Shown piece after piece: positions 52,693-53,357 of a DNA stretch of 53,357 bases. The notes below the pieces were generated by a model that was not told where the DNA came from, did not search any database, and saw nothing but the letters and a program-made list of their open reading frames with translations. The stretch lies in assembly GCA_943330235.2 (NCBI GenBank), contig CALQGY020000012.1, positions 1 to 53,357 of the forward strand. The letters run 5' to 3'. This stretch comes from Candidatus Kuenenia stuttgartensis. Lineage in GTDB: Bacteria > Gemmatimonadota > Gemmatimonadetes > Gemmatimonadales > Gemmatimonadaceae. The stretch's first letter is position 1. Each line of letters opens with the position of its first letter. Made by a program: the position numbers and the translations under genes.

Positions 52693-53357
52693 ACAAGCAG
52701 TACGAGTCGGAATTCTCAGACGTCGCGGCCTCCGCGGTCGAGGACGCGCTCCGTGCGTTTGCCAAAGCGCAGCGGGCGATCCAGCTCTATCTGCCGAACA
52801 GTCCGACTCGAGCGAACGCACTCGAGCAGACACGCGCCGCCTTCGTGGCCGTGTGGGAGCACACGCCCACCATCAAGCTCGATGTGAGCGATTCGACGCT
52901 GCTCTGGGACGCGCGCGTCGTCTATCAGGATCTGGAGCGTGGGTCGGAAGGATTGCCCTGGTTGCTGCATCGCGACGGATTGCGATCGCTGACGTTGCAG
53001 GCGGGCTTTGAAACGTCCGAACTTGAGCGACTGCTGACCATCCTGCAGCGGGCACGGAGTGCGTCGCCCGACGAGGATGATCTGGTCACACTGCTGTGGG
53101 TCGCTGATTTCACGTTCGTCGAGTATTTCCATATCGAAATCGGTGATATGGTCGAGTTTGGGCAGCCGCTGGCCGAACATTCGGGCCGCAGGGCGGGCGT
53201 GCCCCGCGGCACCGCCTCGTCTGGGGTCGCGTCCGATGAGGCGGAGGGGGTCGGCGGCTACGCGGGGTTCGGCTACGCCGGCTTTGGCTACGCCGATATC
53301 GGGGACGCGTCTGCCACGGATACGGGCGTCGATGGTGCCAATGTCGCCGACGGCGGC
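52689..53357 (+). CDS. Hypothetical protein in the trp operon, partial (runs off the window)
   Basis: Open for all 223 codons from GTG 52689 to the end, no stop seen. The GTG overlaps the trpB stop (GTGA). Family not firmly recognised: a helical N-terminal domain ([20 protein letters not shown], then [20 protein letters not shown] and [11 protein letters not shown]) recalls the front domain of some bacterial HEAT-repeat proteins. After about residue 165 it becomes Gly/Ala/Asp-rich and carries three GYAGF-like repeats. It is not TrpA: the TIM-barrel motifs of that family are absent. Codon use matches the neighbours, so it is very likely a real gene. Confidence 0.75.
   Translation, partial: MNKQYESEFSDVAASAVEDALRAFAKAQRAIQLYLPNSPTRANALEQTRAAFVAVWEHTPTIKLDVSDSTLLWDARVVYQDLERGSEGLPWLLHRDGLRSLTLQAGFETSELERLLTILQRARSASPDEDDLVTLLWVADFTFVEYFHIEIGDMVEFGQPLAEHSGRRAGVPRGTASSGVASDEAEGVGGYAGFGYAGFGYADIGDASATDTGVDGANVADGG
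53256..53300 (+). repeat. Three 15-bp units encoding GYAGF-type repeats
   Basis: In-frame units at 53256-53270, 53271-53285 and 53286-53300 encode [10 protein letters not shown] and GYADI. The DNA copies differ at third codon positions, so the repeat is kept at protein level. Confidence 0.7.

Noticed and set aside
51241..52833. Minus-strand open frame opposite trpF and trpB
   Set aside because: No recognisable domain, overlaps two well-supported genes completely.
1..53357. CRISPR arrays, insertion sequences, prophage, tRNA or rRNA genes
   Set aside because: No regularly spaced repeats, transposase motifs or tRNA-like folds other than the tmRNA end were seen.

Overview
This is a gene-dense, high-GC (roughly 64-65 percent by eye) bacterial chromosome segment, almost all housekeeping and on both strands. 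The combination of an undecaprenyl/CDP-DAG/MEP/RseP block, three-part FGAM synthase (PurS/PurQ/PurL), archaeal/eukaryal-type ProS, a membrane Ser/Thr kinase with a PEGA-like tail, and RGG-like and Ala/Asp-Ser-rich protein tails best fits a Gemmatimonas-like member of the Gemmatimonadota. That assignment is inference from gene content and protein flavour, not from a search. There is no phage, insertion sequence, CRISPR array or defence island.

Layout, left part. 1-4111 (+): end of frr, then uppS, cdsA, dxr, rseP (cell-envelope lipid and membrane protease block). A small lipoprotein-like gene follows and converges on a PEGA-tailed Ser/Thr kinase (minus). The kinase diverges from rpsO-pnp, an M16 peptidase and ald (6.4-11.5 kb). 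11.6-17.5 kb is the elongasome operon mreB-mreC-mreD-mrdA-rodA. 17.6-25.9 kb carries accD, folC, hisS, proS, lysA, a YfcE/MJ0936-type phosphodiesterase and guaA, many joined by 1-4 nt start/stop overlaps. Then come a secreted amidohydrolase with a coupled MATE exporter, a PTS IIA (minus) diverging from a dihydrouridine synthase gene, and the tmRNA gene ssrA with a 14-bp palindromic terminator.

Layout, right part. 31.1-46.8 kb is one uninterrupted minus-strand run read from truA: truA, htrA, purB, purC, psd, pssA, purS, purQ, purL, purF, ppdK, an FMO-like monooxygenase and a small exported protein. It mixes purine synthesis with phosphatidylethanolamine synthesis through overlapping reading frames. 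From 46.8 kb: a two-GAF coiled-coil protein coupled to trpD, lexA on the opposite strand, then trpC, trpF, trpB and a gene that runs off the end and occupies the place where trpA might be expected.

The most interesting signals are regulatory. Several starts (ptsN, dus, hisS, truA) have a TTGnnn / TAnnnT promoter so close to the ATG that the mRNA would be leaderless or nearly so. A perfect 15-bp palindrome sits inside overlapping divergent lexA/trpC promoter candidates. folC has no ATG, GTG or TTG at the expected N-terminus. The rpsO leader folds into a hairpin that could be an S15 autoregulatory element. No wholly new multi-gene system is evident.
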